This document shows, piece by piece, positions 46,470-58,059 of a stretch of 64,000 bases of DNA; position 1 is the first letter of the stretch; each line of letters starts with the position of its first letter. The stretch spans positions 11,086,725-11,150,724 of the forward strand of contig JAJEKV010000002.1 of NCBI GenBank assembly GCA_021234155.1, read 5' to 3'. A program made the translations under genes and the position numbers. The notes under the pieces were generated by a model. That model searched no databases. It saw only the letters and a program-made list of their open reading frames with translations, and was not told the origin of the DNA. Source of the stretch: Isoetes taiwanensis. Its lineage: Eukaryota > Streptophyta > Lycopodiopsida > Isoetales > Isoetaceae.

Positions 46470-46720
46470 AAAAATGCATTGGAAAATGTAAAATATGGAA
46501 CAAATAAGCCAAGATAAATTCGATATATGAACAGAATCCCAAGAATACAATGTGAAGACAGCGAGGTTTCTGAGAGCGCAGATGCAGGCTCAAGGCTGGC
46601 GTTGGCGGAATCGCGGGATAATCCGCTTTAATTACGTCGAGAATCAATGGCTCTGGGAGTCTGACAAGGGAAGTTGGCTCCACATGAGGTAGAAGAAATA
46701 TAAGTCGAGCTGCCAAAATT
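46470..46720 (-). repeat. gypsy LTR fragment, copy c
   Basis: Matches LTR copies a and b in its core: 'gccaagat', 'gatatatgaacag', 'agaatacaatg' and 'gatgcaggctcaaggctggc'. Its position could make it the displaced 5' LTR of the minus-strand chromovirus whose 3' LTR is at 32.5 kb, or a solo LTR. Boundaries are uncertain. Confidence 0.65.
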
Positions 46721-47099
46721 CATGAGAGGATGGAAGGTTTGAATGCTGCCTCCGGCAAAGCTCAGAAACGCAGATTGAGGAACCTAAAAAAGAATGCCCG
46801 GATGAAGAACAGCATTGACTCTTGAAATTATGTGATTATACAAATGCGGCTGACGGCATATAAAAGTAACTCCAAACTGAAGCCTACCCAATTCGGGATA
46901 CATTAGCGTGCATTTAATCATAATGCTATATGCTCCATATGTTTGTAAATGATATCTAATGAATTAAATTTAGATGTTTGTCTCACATCTTATGTTATTA
47001 TATCCATTTATGTTGTACTATACACTCTCGATTCTACACACTTATGAGCATTTGAGATATATATGGACTTATAAGAAGTCCATATATAATGAAACTGTG

Positions 47100-47345
47100 C
47101 TTTCTTGGGTAGGTGGGACTATCGTGGCAGGTATAGTGGTCTCTTCTTCCTGAAGCCAAGAGCATTGTTGCTGCCTTGTCAATTCATGCATGCACCGCTA
47201 CAATTGCTCATGAGCCTCTGCATGGAGGCCCTTGCCTTGTTCAGCCATGACTGCCCTCAACTCCTGCACCTTCCGATCTCGAGCTATGGAGATATGCTCC
47301 AGTTTCTGTAAGCGAGAGTCCAGCATAGGGTTCATTGCAGATGAG
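47100..47345 (-). pseudogene. gag-like coiled-coil remnant
   Basis: The minus strand reads Met-Asn-Pro-Met-Leu-Asp-Ser-Arg-Leu-Gln-Lys-Leu-Glu, then Arg-Lys-Val-Gln-Glu-Leu-Arg-Ala-Val-Met-Ala-Glu-Gln-Gly-Lys. After a stop it goes on with Cys-Met-His-Glu-Leu-Thr-Arg-Gln-Gln-Gln. A short helical, Gln/Glu/Lys-rich N-terminal region like this is common in plant gypsy gag proteins. No capsid core follows, and LTR copy c lies on its 3' side. Gag identity is by resemblance only. Confidence 0.4.
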
Positions 47346-47599
47346 GCCACTTCTGAAGGAGAGAATGAGCTAGAGAGGGTTTTTGCATTTTCTAAGTGGA
47401 AATGGTAGAGGAGGACCGGATCCTCGTGGAGGAAAATTGTGCATCCAACACCCCTTCATGAATCACAAAAATTCTTTATTTAAATACTTTGAATATAAAG
47501 AGTAGATTTTCGTTGGACACATCCCATTAAGATATGGTCACATCTTCTTTTCTTTACCATGTCAGCAAAGCCTCAAGTGCACTTTTTGCAGCGATCCCA

Positions 47600-47960
47600 T
47601 TGCTATTCTAACTACAGCACAACTTCGTAGATGGAAGAGAATTACGTTGAGTGCGAGGCGGCTACTTTTACCCAGCGAAGTGGGCGGTATTAATATAAGG
47701 CTTTATCGTAGGGATCGATTGAAGCCGATCCATGAATGATTTTTATATATGCGGTTCTTTATGTTGTTATTTCTATTTGTTCTTATGTTTTGTGATGGTA
47801 CATAAAGTCTGATTTGATTGTCTAACCTAACTGCCAAATCATAGTTATCTGGGTTTTGCCCAAGTTTTGTAATGTTTCCATTATGTTGGTGATGTTCTGG
47901 GTTGTTCTAGTCCATTGTATGGGTCTCATAGCCTATTGATCTCCGTGGATGTTAAAAAAT
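47600..47960 (+). mobile_element. LINE-like 3' end, copy 1
   Basis: The last ~40 bp before the microsatellite ('gggtctcatagcctattgat', then 'ctccgtggatgttaaaaaa') match the reverse complement of 63441-63485, and both copies run straight into (CTATT)n. An identical junction between a unique 3' end and the same simple repeat in two unrelated places is the mark of a non-LTR element that carries the repeat as its tail. No reverse transcriptase could be read upstream, so both copies are short 5'-truncated insertions, or SINEs. Confidence 0.65.
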
Positions 47961-48032
47961 CTATTCTATTCTATTCTATTCTATTCTATTCTATTCTATT
48001 CTATTCTATTCTATTCTATTCTATTCTATTCT
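47961..48032 (+). repeat. (CTATT)14 microsatellite
   Basis: Fourteen perfect CTATT units plus two bases form the tail of the LINE-like fragment before it. A perfect repeat of this length is likely to vary in length between individuals. Confidence 0.98.
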
Positions 48033-50200
48033 TGCATCGATCAAGAGCAAGATTAGCACGTAAAAGACAAAGTCAGATGCTATCATAAAGCATCCGAAAA
48101 CTCTCAAGTATTGTTGTTGCCATGTACTTAGCACGGTTTGTCTAGGTGAATGGGAATGATCATTTCTATGTCTGGCTTTACTACAAAGCGCATCAAAGCG
48201 ACTGAATTGGGATAATAGTGATACATCCTAAGCGTAGATAAGCATGGTTATAAAGAGATGAGATACTCTAGACACAAAATGCTACGTTTTAATGACCGTG
48301 TGACACTCCTCATATTGCATGTACAACTGGGGGCTGTTACGTCACCTTATCCCAGGTTGTATGTCCATGAGGATACCCTCCAGGATCACCAACACTTAAG
48401 TAACTTCAACATTACACTTTAAGAATGTTACTAGTAACGGGCCGGGCATAAATATGGGTCTATTTTAGGATCTGAACTTCATTCCTTGCATTTGTCGATG
48501 AGGTTGCCTCTTCTTGCATTTGGATAATTAGTTATTTCTTATAGACATCTTACTGATTCCTATGACTTTCACTTTGAGTTGTATAAATATAGGGGTGGAT
48601 AATAAAATGATATTGTAGGAGATGCATTAACTTTGGGGCTGTCTCATCATTTTGTATTGACCTATTTTGGCTAGGGCATTGGACATGATACTAAGAGGGC
48701 CATTAATGTATGCTGTATTGGCTCTCTGATATTGGACATATGCAAGTTGTACTTGTGCCAATTTTTTATAACGTCGCTAATGTATTGAAATGAAAAACCA
48801 CAACCAAAATTCAAGCAAATTGAAAGGAAAATAGAGCTATAGGTCCATGCCTCTCAATTATTGGATGATCGTAGGTTAATAAGGTTGCCCAGTGTCACGA
48901 TTGATGCATGATTTTGGCAATGTTCGGCGAAAAGGGGGTTTGAATTTTAGTTTTATGTTTTAGTGTTTGCATTTAAGCTTGGCGTGCCTTCTTTTTCGAG
49001 TCGAGCGATGAATTTGAATAGGATTTGCTTCCGCAGATCTGCTTTGTTGTAAATAATTTGAATGGAGTTGCTTTCTGAAGTGCGCGGATAATTTGCTCTA
49101 CGTGTGGTTAAATTTTTAGTTGTTTCCTTGTTTAGCGTTATTCGCATTGGAAACAGCCAGTGACGACTGTCTTGGCGAAGAAATCAAAGCGTCATGTTTG
49201 CCGGGCTTCTGGTACAAGCTTGTGTTCAAAAAGCGATGGGAGAGTAGTAAACGCTTTTAGTGTGGGACAATCACGGGATATTATTGGCACGCTGCGGTTT
49301 GGTGTTGTTCATCGCGACTTCAAGATTTTGCAGTTTGTTTTCTGTTTCAACATCAATCATTTGTCATTGACTAAGCGTGTGCGGCGATGCGTTATTGAGT
49401 AAATAGGCGATGTGAAGGCATTTATGGGCATTGGGCGTTGTAGTTGTATTTATTGTGAATGTTACTTAATGCATCCAAGGCAATATATGTGTAGGTGCAT
49501 TAGACACATATAGATAGTGAAGTCTGTTACCTTTGTTTTCAATGAATAGATGAGTAAATGGACTTTTTAGAGCTAGAGACACGTGTCCCTAGCGGTTAGC
49601 TACTACCAAGCTCTAAGCCTATTTGTAGATTGGCATGTACATTTTTCTCATCAAGCTCTGTGCATCTCTATTTTTGGAAAATGTAAGGCTGAGCTCACTT
49701 TTTCCCCACCCTCTCTCTCTCTTCCTGCGTTTACCAGCATTCTAAAGGCCGATCACTCTGTTTTCTTCACCTTGCTAGTATGATGCCTTTTGGTTATTGC
49801 TATATTGATTAGTTTATGATTATGGAGCTTGGATGGCTTATATTGATTTAGAGCGTTGGTTTATGGTTTTCGGAGCCTTGGTGGCTTGTTCTACCGAGTT
49901 TTTAAGCTTGGTGTGTAGGAGGGCCTTATTGTCTTAGGTTCATGCTTGGTTTTGGCATGGTTTTATTGTGTTGGTGGCATCGTTACAATTAGGCTATTGA
50001 AAGTTACTCTTGCCTTTTGCGGGATGGCGGTCATGTTTCGCGATTTTGGTTGGTGAAGGTCTTTCAACATATTCCTTCATATTGCTGACACCGCAGTACG
50101 TAATGGATTTCTTCTACAACATCTATATAAACCCAAAAATGTGAGTGGCATAGATATGTGAAGCTCTGGACTCCATAAACCCTAAATTTTAAAACACGGA
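48033..50200. other. AT-rich spacer
   Basis: No gene is supported. The plus-strand frame at 49160-49402 has no recognisable motif. A C/T-rich run 'ccctctctctctcttcc' lies near 49710. From about 49780 T and G dominate the plus strand without any sustained frame. Confidence 0.5.
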
Positions 50201-50219
50201 AAAGAAATATTATAAACCT

Positions 50220-50700
50220 TAAGTATCAGGGAATAAATTACTAATCGCATATTTCTTATTAGCCATAATGGGTTTAGCTAAACTTGCCCAAGATTAATCC
50301 CAAAGCTTTCTATGGTTTAGCTAAACTCTATGCATTTTCGCTCTCATACTTTCTAGCATTTAGCTAAACTAAATCAAATTTCATCCCAAAAATGTCTATA
50401 GTGTGGTCAACAGAAAACATTAAGCTAAAATTACTACACAAAACAATGCCAGCTAGCTAAGCCTAAGACTCAAATTATTCCATAGATGATAGAAAATAAA
50501 TCACTAATCACATGTTTCTTATAAACTATAACGATGTTAGCTAAACTAGCCCGAAATTCATTCCAAAAGTTTCTATGGTTTAGCTAAACAATACAAAATT
50601 CCACTCTCTTACTTTCTAGCATTTGGCTAAAGAGGTCGAAGATTGGTGCGGGTGCGAAAAAAGTTAAGCTAAAATTATTATTTTTTTCCCAATTTTTTCC
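50220..50700 (+). repeat. tandem duplication (~255 bp) rich in the motif TTAGCTAAA
   Basis: Two diverged copies share, in order, 'aataaat(t/c)actaatc', 'tttct(a)tggtttagctaaac', 'actttctagcattt' and 'taagctaaaatta'. The offset is about 255 bp. The partly palindromic motif 'ttagctaaa' or 'tagctaaa' occurs at least eight times. The motif density is far above chance, so it may belong to a mobile element or protein-binding array. Confidence 0.8.
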
Positions 50701-50759
50701 ATTTACTTTAGCCAATATTTTTTGGAAACGTGCTAAAAAATCGCCAAATAGCTAATTTT

Positions 50760-51400
50760 AGCCCTTAAATTATTCCATGTTAAGTATTTGTGGCTCGAGA
50801 AACCCTAAACACTTTAATCCTTTAGCCTTAAATGTAACTTGTTTTAGAGGGGTTTGAACACAAAAACACAGAGTCATTGCTTATTATTCATTCAATAAAC
50901 AATGATACAAAATATAGAAATGACCACATATGATGGCAAGCCTATAGATGAAAGACAAAGAAAAATATACATTCGTGTGAGAAGATAATAATTTGTAAAA
51001 GGTTCACCACACTTGAAGATGAACTCCTCAACTAGGTATAATGAGGCCATCCTTCTCAAACTATCAAATTACGGACCATACTTTGGTGCATTGTGGAAAT
51101 ACTTTGATTGCAACATCATGTCGTGTGTACATCCCAAGCATTTTACAAATAGTTAACTACTTAAAAGGTGAAAAATAAATTTATGGAACTAAAGCAAATC
51201 AGTCATGGTTTTATGAGAGATGCTCACGTAAACCAATATGTTTATGTCATCTTACATTGCTTGTGTGTGTCTCAATCAATTGTTTATAAAAAGGTGGGAG
51301 GTGGAGGGAATAAGATTAACTATTATATATAGTTGGGTGAGATGAGTTAGTGGTGGGATATTGTATATCAAATTAAATGTATAAGTTTATTATATCCAGT
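50760..51400. other. AT-rich spacer
   Basis: No gene or classified repeat is visible between the TTAGCTAAA block and the 86-bp tandem duplication. Confidence 0.5.
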
Positions 51401-51572
51401 TGTAAGGTGAGTTTATGTCTCTAATGTCTCCAATAAAGCTATCCTGGTGAAACTTGAACCTCGTAGGTGATGTTACATCAAATTGTTGTAAGGTGAGTTT
51501 ATGTCTCTAATGTCTCCAATAAAGCTATCCTGGTGAAACTTGAACCTCGTAGGTGATGTTACATCAAATTGT
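51401..51572 (+). repeat. perfect 86-bp tandem duplication
   Basis: 51401-51486 and 51487-51572 are identical base for base. The unit opens with 'tgtaaggtgagtttatg' and closes with 'tgttacatcaaattgt'. Complete identity shows a very recent duplication, or an assembly artefact. The unit includes 'aaggtgagt', a good 5' splice-site match, but no exon is apparent. Confidence 0.95.
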
Positions 51573-53500
51573 TGTTTTCAGACCTTTAAATGCAGGATTA
51601 AGCAATTAAAGCCATCGCAAATTGTACTTTTGTGAACAAACTGATGCCAAATAAAATGTTATTAAGACAGGCAATGTGATCACTATATCTACATGCAATC
51701 ATAATGGAGACAAATATATGAGGCAAATAATGATATTATGCGCATTTGGACGACAAATTTTCTACAACATTGTCTCGAAATTGAACAAAATATCTCTAGT
51801 CTTCAAAGGGATTACCATTATGTGATATAACACTAAAACTTACTACCAAATAGCATCCTATTATGCAACTTCTAAGTTGCTTGCCATAAGCTGATATGCT
51901 TTCATTTGGTAACATGCCACTTCAATTTCTGTTACAGTTGGAAAAAGATACGCATGCTTAAATGCTGCAAATTGTCTCAAATATAATCAAGAATATACAT
52001 TTTAAAATCTAAACTCATTCTAGTTTAAACCTAATGTAACATAGCTTTAGCCTATTAGTTAGAGAAACCGCATTCAACAGCATTCATACTGTAGTCACAG
52101 AAATAATTTATCCAAGGAATCTAAACCTGCTATAAGCTCCACAAAAACAGGCTCAGAAAGATTGGAACGCCATACTTTTAAAGTCTAGCTTTGAAGTTTC
52201 AAGTTACAATATTGCAAATATGACAATTATTCCTTCCATGCATTTCTCATTATAATACTTAAAACATTGTCTGAAGATAGAAAAAAGCATCTAACCTATG
52301 CCTACTCACAATAGAGACGATTTTGCGAAGCTCCAGTTGCTTTAGACATTGCAAGTTTTCAAGTCGTACTCTTCAAAATGCTAAAGTTCACTTGCACTTT
52401 CAACTCCATGAACCAACATCACCGTCTTGATCAATTGCAGATTGGCTGAAGCAGCATGCAAACAGTACAATTTAATGATGTAGAAAATCCATCAAGTTAC
52501 ATGCATGTGATTTAAGAAAGTACAGTTTTACCATCATTCAACCTGTGTGCATAAGAATAGAATAAAATTTTGTATTCCTGAACACAAAAAATTTTACATT
52601 GTCAATGGTACGCTCACATATGGTAAAAGGTATAAGACTTTATAGATCACATGCAAAGGGTGCTACAATATTACATAGATAAAAACTTCAATAAATGTAT
52701 CTGTCTTGAGATGAAGCACACATTTCCACCCTTTGCATCTGCCCATTACAGATCGATCCAAACCTAATTAAAGGAGAAAACACACTCAACTTTCACGATT
52801 TTGATGTTTGAACCCTGCACACAAAAACAAATGTAGATATTTCAAGAGCTCAAAAAAATGATTCATTCTAATCACTGAGAAGATCAAACTGGTTGGAGAA
52901 AGATAGGGCAGTTCTATCTAATGAAATCTCACTTGGAGGGATTATTCACCCTAAACTATCTTACTTAGCTTGTGATATTATTAGAGAAGTGCAGTTCCCT
53001 GTTCACCACTGTCTGCTTAGTCCTTTTGGCGTCTGGTAGTCCTTTTGGTGTCTGGTGGTCATTCCATTTTTTATTCAGACATTGCCATGCTTCATCTTTG
53101 GTCCATATGTGAAATCTACAACAACTGGGATAAAACTCATCTGTTGCTGTCTAATGCTCTCACTAGTTCCTAGCTTGTTCTTTCTATATCAAAATTCCAT
53201 ATTGCAATGCAAGGGTGTAATGAAGACTCGTTTTCAGATGTTTTGGATTTGAGTTCTATTTCTAACTTGATCAAAGTCCGTTGTTAGACCCATTTCTATG
53301 GATATCTTTCCAGATGCATCTTCCAGAATTGCTACATATTAATCAAACTGTCCCATTAATTGCTACATGAAAGATAATACCTAGTAATGATATTATTGAT
53401 TCTAATTTTGGGAAGAGGTAAGCACTGCAGAAATTTCTCTCTTATATGCCTTTATGTGCATAAATGAAGACTAAAAATTCTCAAAAAATGATGGTTTACA
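51573..53500. other. AT-rich spacer
   Basis: No gene is supported. At 53018-53062 a 19-bp unit 'agtccttttggcgtctggt' occurs in two near-perfect tandem copies. Remaining frames are short. Confidence 0.5.
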
Positions 53501-53639
53501 CAGATGATGGCAAATCCTTATACATACCAAGGCAAACCTAGAGTGAAAATAGCCCTGGAAGTTCTAAGGGCAAGCACAGATATAGAACAAAGGCTTGATG
53601 AGGTAGTGGAAGATAAATTATGCCGCGATGTCATTATGT

Positions 53640-53815
53640 CGGGCATTTTCAACGTTGAAATGACGAATGGGTTTGGAAGAATATACCTCTTCAGCAAAAC
53701 GTCGGTCTAAGAAAACTATGGCTGCAATACGCATGATAAAAAAATTATCTTTGGCGGACATTTTCAACGTTGAAAGGCGGCAGTCAGATGAAAGAATATA
53801 ACTCTTCGACAACAA
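53640..53815 (+). repeat. two-copy repeat (~118 bp period) with TTCAACGTTGAA palindrome
   Basis: 'attttcaacgttgaaa' at about 53645 and 53760 is followed in both copies by 'agaatata(c)ctcttc(a/g)'. The core 'ttcaacgttgaa' is a perfect 12-bp palindrome. The ORFs across it are short and do not recur in the same frame. Confidence 0.75.
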
Positions 53816-54800
53816 CGTGATCAGTCTAAGTAAGAAGAGCTGTAGATGCAAAATCAAAAAGCAACATAGCATTTGAGAAAAACCAATGCAAAAATAGATG
53901 CAAAACAAAATTTACGAGACCTAATCAATTCAATTCATATCTAAAGATGTTCAATTCTTAACTAACAAGCGTTAGCAAAGAAATAACGGTATCCCCTCAT
54001 AGCAAAGAACATTCCCTCAATAGATATTCTTTTTGAAGCTTTTCTAGCGAGAATGGAATTATCTACAACTTGAACTAGCGGTACACTATTTTACATGCAC
54101 ACTATTCTTGAAGCATATCTCACAACTTATTTTCTTGTAAAAGAAGATAAAAAGATTTAACTCCACCGACATTTAAGAAAGAGAAAGAGGCATAAAGATA
54201 TTACCGCAATTTACGTTTACGTGGGCACAATTCTGTCGGATATTATTAGATCTCTTTGGGAAGTTTTTTCAAAATGATGTATCCAGCTTTGTTATGGCCG
54301 CTGACAACTCGATTTACGCCAAAATGTTTTCCAAATAACAACATGACAAAACAATCATTTTGAACTCATGCAAAAGCCTATCTTACCAATTGAATCCATG
54401 AGAAAAGAACATGCATAGAAATGTGGTTAATCTAAGGTATTTGCACGTGCATGCATGGTAAGGTCCGGAAATGGATGCCAAAGGGTTTGGCAGAGCGAGA
54501 TTTCATAGACCGCGAAATAAGCAAACCAATTAAGTACTATTCAAGAAGCATAAATGAGAATGTTCTTACCTCGTCTCTAATCTCACAAAAACTTAAAAAG
54601 TGAAACAACATACAATGGAGCACAATGTTTAGATTTCAACAACGTAATGCACAAACTTCAAATGTAAAATTACCTCTCATATAAAATAGTCCCGCTGACT
54701 AAGTCATTACGTTACATGTGTTGCGATTAAGTTCAAGCGATTACGTTATGCCTTGATAACTTCGCTGCAAACCCATTTGCTTACAAACCAATGGATAGTT
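53816..54800. other. AT-rich spacer
   Basis: Nothing recognisable: no sustained frame, no RNA gene, no strong repeat. Confidence 0.5.
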
Positions 54801-54849
54801 GGTTTTGATTCAGAGGTCACATTCTTATTCTAAACAATATAGCTTTTTC

Positions 54850-55440
54850 ATTCAAGCACAAATGAGCAAAGAGGAGAGTAATGACAAAAACCTTAGGGAT
54901 CAGCTCGAAGAAGATTCGAGCTTTGAATCTTTAATGAAGGTTGTAAAAAAAAATGTCATCATTACTTTTTGGGGCGATCTACCAGCTCAAGCGCAAATGA
55001 ACAAAGGAACAATGACAAACCTTCGAGTTGACAAACCCGAAGAAAGGGCTCAAAATCACGAGAAAAACGTTTTAGCACGATGCCATCATCAAAGTCTCGA
55101 GATTCAATGTCAGTTTTTATTTACCTCTAGATTGAGTATTGCCTCTACTCCCCTTTCCACCAATCCCAGAGCCCAGGCAGTCTTTTAGAATGAAATGGGC
55201 TAAGTAGAGGCGCTTGAGGAAAGCTGCATGAACAAAAATTTAAAACTGAGAACACAAATGAACAAAGAGAGCAATCTGAAACCTTCCGGGATCGACTTCA
55301 GAGCGAAGAGAAGAATAAAATATCTTGAGAAAAAATAATGTTTTAGCATGATGCCATCATCAAACTCTCTAGATTCGATGCCTCGTACTGGTTTACTGCC
55401 AGTTGATCTTGTCCTACTTTTAGTTTCTACCAATCAGGCT
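54850..55440 (+). repeat. degenerate tandem repeat, three copies
   Basis: The block 'caaatga(g/a)caaag(a/g)' with 'aacctt' and 'gat(c)' occurs at about 54858, 54995 and 55255. The last two copies also share 'gagaaaaa', 'gttttagca(c/t)gatgcc' and 'atcatcaaa(g/c)tctc', 260 bp apart. A 129-codon plus-strand frame (54799-55188) crosses two copies, is Glu/Lys/Asn/Gln-rich and has no homologue that I recognise. It may be a chance frame in the repeat. Confidence 0.7.
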
Positions 55441-55639
55441 GTAGTCTTAAATGAAATAGGCCCGGGTGATCTGAAGAGAGAAACTTTGAGCAAAAATGCG
55501 TAAGAGAACTACCCACGCGATCATATTTTTTCCTTTTGCTTTCAAAATTTTTTCATTGAATCTTTGCCGGCCGTTCAAATTCTCCAGCTAATTTAGATCA
55601 ACCAAAATCGGTGAGGAGGAAATCTTGATCGCGAGGAAG

Positions 55640-55790
55640 GGCATAAGATGAAGAGGAACGCCGCGTAAATTACATCGCGGCGTTAGGGTACAATTCCCAA
55701 CACAATCAAAAATAAACAAGATGGCTGCGCCGCGGAGGAGGTTGCCCTCCATGGCCCAGGACATAGTTCAAAGGTCATGTTTTTTGTGAT
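55640..55790 (+). CDS. possible first exon with G/C-rich hairpin leader (weak)
   Basis: A G/C-rich island in AT-rich surroundings holds 'aacaagATGGCTGCGCC', which has a good plant start context. It opens a frame Met-Ala-Ala-Pro-Arg-Arg-Arg-Leu-Pro-Ser-Met-Ala-Gln-Asp-Ile-Val-Gln. 'caaaggtcatg' after it could be a 5' splice site. Upstream, 'aacgccgcg' at 55659 pairs with 'cgcggcgtt' to form a 9-bp stem. The look is that of a gene start, but no downstream exon was found and I do not recognise the peptide. Confidence 0.25.
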
Positions 55791-55799
55791 CAATTCAAA

Positions 55800-57950
55800 T
55801 TGCTACATCAAGTCAATAGAGAATACTTGATGCCGATAACATACAGAGACAATGTATGAAGAATCTAAATAGAAATAAGAAGGGGGATGCAAAAGAACTT
55901 AGGAAGCGTAAATTGTTTGGATTTATGGCATACAACGTGAACCTCGTGTTAAATGCAAGAAGAACATGGCCGTGATAATCCCCACTTTCCAAAAGCAACC
56001 TCTGCCGGCTTCATTCATTGACTCAACGTGCTACATGACCACATTATACCACGAGGAGGATAAGATGTAGATAGATGACCCATTGTGAAAGATAAAGCAA
56101 AACATCAAACGTGATGCTAGCAATCAATGTATCGTGCACATATTTTATGACTTGCTATTTCCCTTATGACTTGCTATTGCCTAAATGCGTCTTAGACTAG
56201 CTCCGGACCTCAAGCTTTGTTGACCTTGATAGAGCAATTATCACGGCACTACCATAGCAAGAAGAATGGGCGATGGGGAGGAGTCACCTGGAATAACCAA
56301 CAGGCCAGTCACAAAGCATATCTGGTATATACTGATATCTACCCAAATGTGGTACACATATAAGCGAATTTGCCATTAAAGTGACCCAAAAAGCACCTAA
56401 AATTTTGTCATAAAAAACACAACTTTGTCCAGGGTTAGTATGCCCGTGAACAAGATGGATTAAACATGCATGTTGCGAAAACAAAATATCTTTGGGGTTA
56501 CCAACGTTGACCAAACTGTATCATTTGCCACCCGATTGAATTGAAACCAATAAAGTTCCAATTTTTAGCGTGGCAGCCATTTTTGCCCTTAATTCCATTG
56601 AATTGCTTTCTCTATCATGAGGCTATTCATTCTTGTGTTTAATCTGTGTTGAAATTTATGCTTTACAAACCATGTTCACAACAAAAATACAGCTTCATTA
56701 ATAGGTATACAGTGGGCAAAACATGGCATATGCTTGTTAATTTTAGGTGAGGGAGTTGCTTTACCCTTAAATTCAAACCCCTTCAAAATATCAAGCAGCG
56801 TTAAAATCAACTTGAGCCTCGAGACTCAAAAATTATGTAGTACATAAAGGGCCCAATTATTTTTACATGAAAAATGGTGTAATTTGGTTTGGGCTTCTTG
56901 GAGAGGTGCAAAGACTCCACAATGGACCATGCTGCGGCCAGGTGTCTACTTGCCACCTCACTTTACTTACCGCCCTTACCACGGTAAAAGGTTTTCTTTT
57001 ATATATTCTTTATATTATATTATAACCATAATACATAAAATTTTGCACCATGGTTAGCACAAAATGTAGACCATGGTTCTGTGAGAAAATAATAAAGACA
57101 AAACACTAAGGCCTGAAGAACAAAGCACATCATATCACAAGTACCTAGCACATCATATGCAGAGTACTGATCCATGAAAGAACATACAGTTCTTATATAA
57201 TAGCCTTGTAGCGGGTAATGCCCGACACCACCATTAGCCTTGCTACAATCTTATACTCTCAGTACAAAGAAAGTGTTAGAAGTTACCCATTTTGCTCGGT
57301 GAAAAGGTACAATCCCATGTATACACTATTGGCATGCGGCAATCAACCAACCAATTTTATGGGCTTGAAAGCTACAGTATCGGTACGCCAATCCCGGTAC
57401 CGTATTGAGCGAAAGTTGAAGGTTGGGCGAGATTGGCGGAAGGTATCAACAAGGTAGCCGTGCGTATCTATCAACCTCCGTAGTCCCCGTCGTGCATGGG
57501 CATCGATATTAACATTGACACTCTTTGTAAGCTCATTGTCTGTTATTTCATCGCTCATCATTTTCAGTGTCGATGTCGTATTACCCTCATCAATATCCGC
57601 TTTGCACATGTCCACCATGAAGCAAAACTTAAGAATTCCTCGGTTCTTTCCCTATGTCAGAAGCTCAAGCACGTTGAGAATGAGTCAATTAAGCATTATG
57701 GTTTAATTTTGTCCTTACGTAGTCATACCATCAATATCAGCAGTACCAACTACGGTGATATTTCTGTCAAATGCAGCAACAACATCGGTGCTTAACAATC
57801 AACCAATTTGCATACCACAAAACATGGTAATTTGATACCTTGGTGTCGAGCAATGGCTCTTGTTTTGCATAACTGGAGTGTTGAAACAGGACCCATATAT
57901 CTGTACCAAGCCCTCTTAGGTCTTTTGAACTGATGTTCTGGTGACAAACA
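55800..57950. other. unassigned; minus-strand coding-like scraps
   Basis: Two minus-strand frames read like protein: 56284-56514, ending Pro-Asp-Met-Leu-Cys-Asp-Trp-Pro-Val-Gly-Tyr, and 57343-57618, containing 'SVNVNIDAHARRGLRRLID'. They lie on the same strand as the LRR pseudogene. No family could be named and exon borders are unclear. Confidence 0.3.
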
Positions 57951-58059
57951 AACCTGCACCGTATTATTTAAGGGTTATTAGGCAAAAGCATGTGATTATT
58001 ACGGAAAGAACAACCACTGTTGATCTTCATACATTTGTGCGTGGTTTGCTAATGGATGC

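Noticed and set aside
54799-55188. 129-codon plus-strand gene
   Set aside because: It spans degenerate tandem repeat units with no start context, splice signals or known motif.
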